Assembly (NCBI GenBank): GCA_030618325.1
Contig: JAUXDP010000158.1
Coordinates: forward strand, 1 to 7,187
Direction: 5' to 3'
DNA length: 7,187 nt
DNA from: Methylococcaceae bacterium
Lineage (GTDB): Bacteria > Pseudomonadota > Gammaproteobacteria > Methylococcales > Methylomonadaceae
The translations under genes were made by a program, and so were the position numbers. Of this stretch, positions 7,003 through 7,187 are shown in pieces (the stretch's first letter is position 1; every line of letters starts with the position of its first letter). Under the pieces are notes generated by a model. It made no database searches. It saw only the letters and a list, made by a program, of their open reading frames with translations, and had not been told where the DNA came from.

Positions 7003-7096
7003 TGGGTCTTTCTGGCAAGGTTGTACCTGATAATGCACTTCCAAATGCCTCTTGCAGCATTACCATACGGGTGTGATTAAAAGTGAAGTAAACATA
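7003..7096. other. Non-coding stretch after the dehydratase gene
   Basis: I find no supported gene here. Two short inverted repeats are present: AGGT-TGT-ACCT at 7018-7028, and AATGC-N8-GCATT at 7044-7061. Neither is followed by a T-run in either direction, so no intrinsic terminator can be called. Confidence 0.4.
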
Positions 7097-7186
7097 TCAA
7101 GCCGCTATTTTCGCTAGATTATCCCAGTAGTCATCCCAAAAACAATTTGCTCGATTAAGTTGTAGTGACAGCATATAATCAATGCT
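7097..7186 (-). CDS. Possible C-terminus of an unrecognised convergent gene, cut by the right edge
   Basis: On the minus strand a frame entering from the right edge is open for 29 codons and stops at TGA (7099-7097). Its end reads NCFWDDYWDNLAKIAA, with a mixed aromatic/acidic composition that looks protein-like. I do not recognise the family. A second minus frame is also open over much of this span, and 29 codons is short, so chance is a real alternative. If real, it converges on the dehydratase gene and would mark the end of the EPS locus. Confidence 0.3.
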   Translation of the reverse strand, partial: SIDYMLSLQLNRANCFWDDYWDNLAKIAA

Positions 7187-7187
7187 G

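Noticed and set aside
7002..7076. 24-codon ORF whose ATG overlaps the dehydratase stop (TAATG)
   Set aside because: The overlap suggests translational coupling, but there is no ribosome site beyond chance, no recognisable family, and the peptide is very short.

Overview
The window is a chromosomal stretch of a Gram-negative bacterium carrying part of an exopolysaccharide (EPS) synthesis and export locus. Signal peptides, an outer-membrane beta-barrel and a GumC-type inner-membrane protein show the Gram-negative cell plan. The AT-rich composition and protein style suggest a proteobacterium, probably a gammaproteobacterium. This is an impression from reading; no search was possible.

Layout, all genes on the + strand: (1) 1-569, the 3' part of a short Wza-like export protein (OPX family) with a signal peptide, its start lying just off the left edge; (2) 605-2059, an outer-membrane beta-barrel; (3) 2113-3864, a GumC/Wzz-type polysaccharide co-polymerase; (4) 3952-4770, a CpsD/CapB-type P-loop ATPase (BY-kinase family); (5) 4841-5776, an ExeA-like AAA ATPase of the kind found in exosortase/PEP-CTERM EPS loci; (6) after a longer 149-bp gap, 5926-7002, RmlB/RfbB dTDP-glucose 4,6-dehydratase. 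The last 185 bp hold no confident gene. A minus-strand frame that runs off the right edge may be the C-terminus of a convergent gene.

Genes 1-5 fit a single envelope-spanning machine. The co-polymerase in the inner membrane would set chain length and its ATPase partner (gene 4) would control it. The OPX protein would bridge the periplasm and the beta-barrel would supply the outer-membrane pore. The ExeA-like ATPase is an accessory protein whose role in these loci is not known. RmlB would supply dTDP-4-keto-6-deoxyglucose, a precursor of rhamnose and other deoxysugars. No polymerase, flippase, glycosyltransferase, exosortase or PEP-CTERM protein is in view, so the polymer and the exosortase link cannot be settled here.

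The gene set belongs to a known type. The points most worth a second look are the two-part outer-membrane exit (lipobox-less OPX plus barrel), the kinase-like protein with almost no C-terminal tyrosines and an altered oligomerisation motif, the duplicated HPDV segment and third membrane segment in the co-polymerase, a Cys at a usually Pro position in RmlB, and the unexplained right end. I saw no tRNA, rRNA, CRISPR array, intact insertion sequence or convincing intrinsic terminator.
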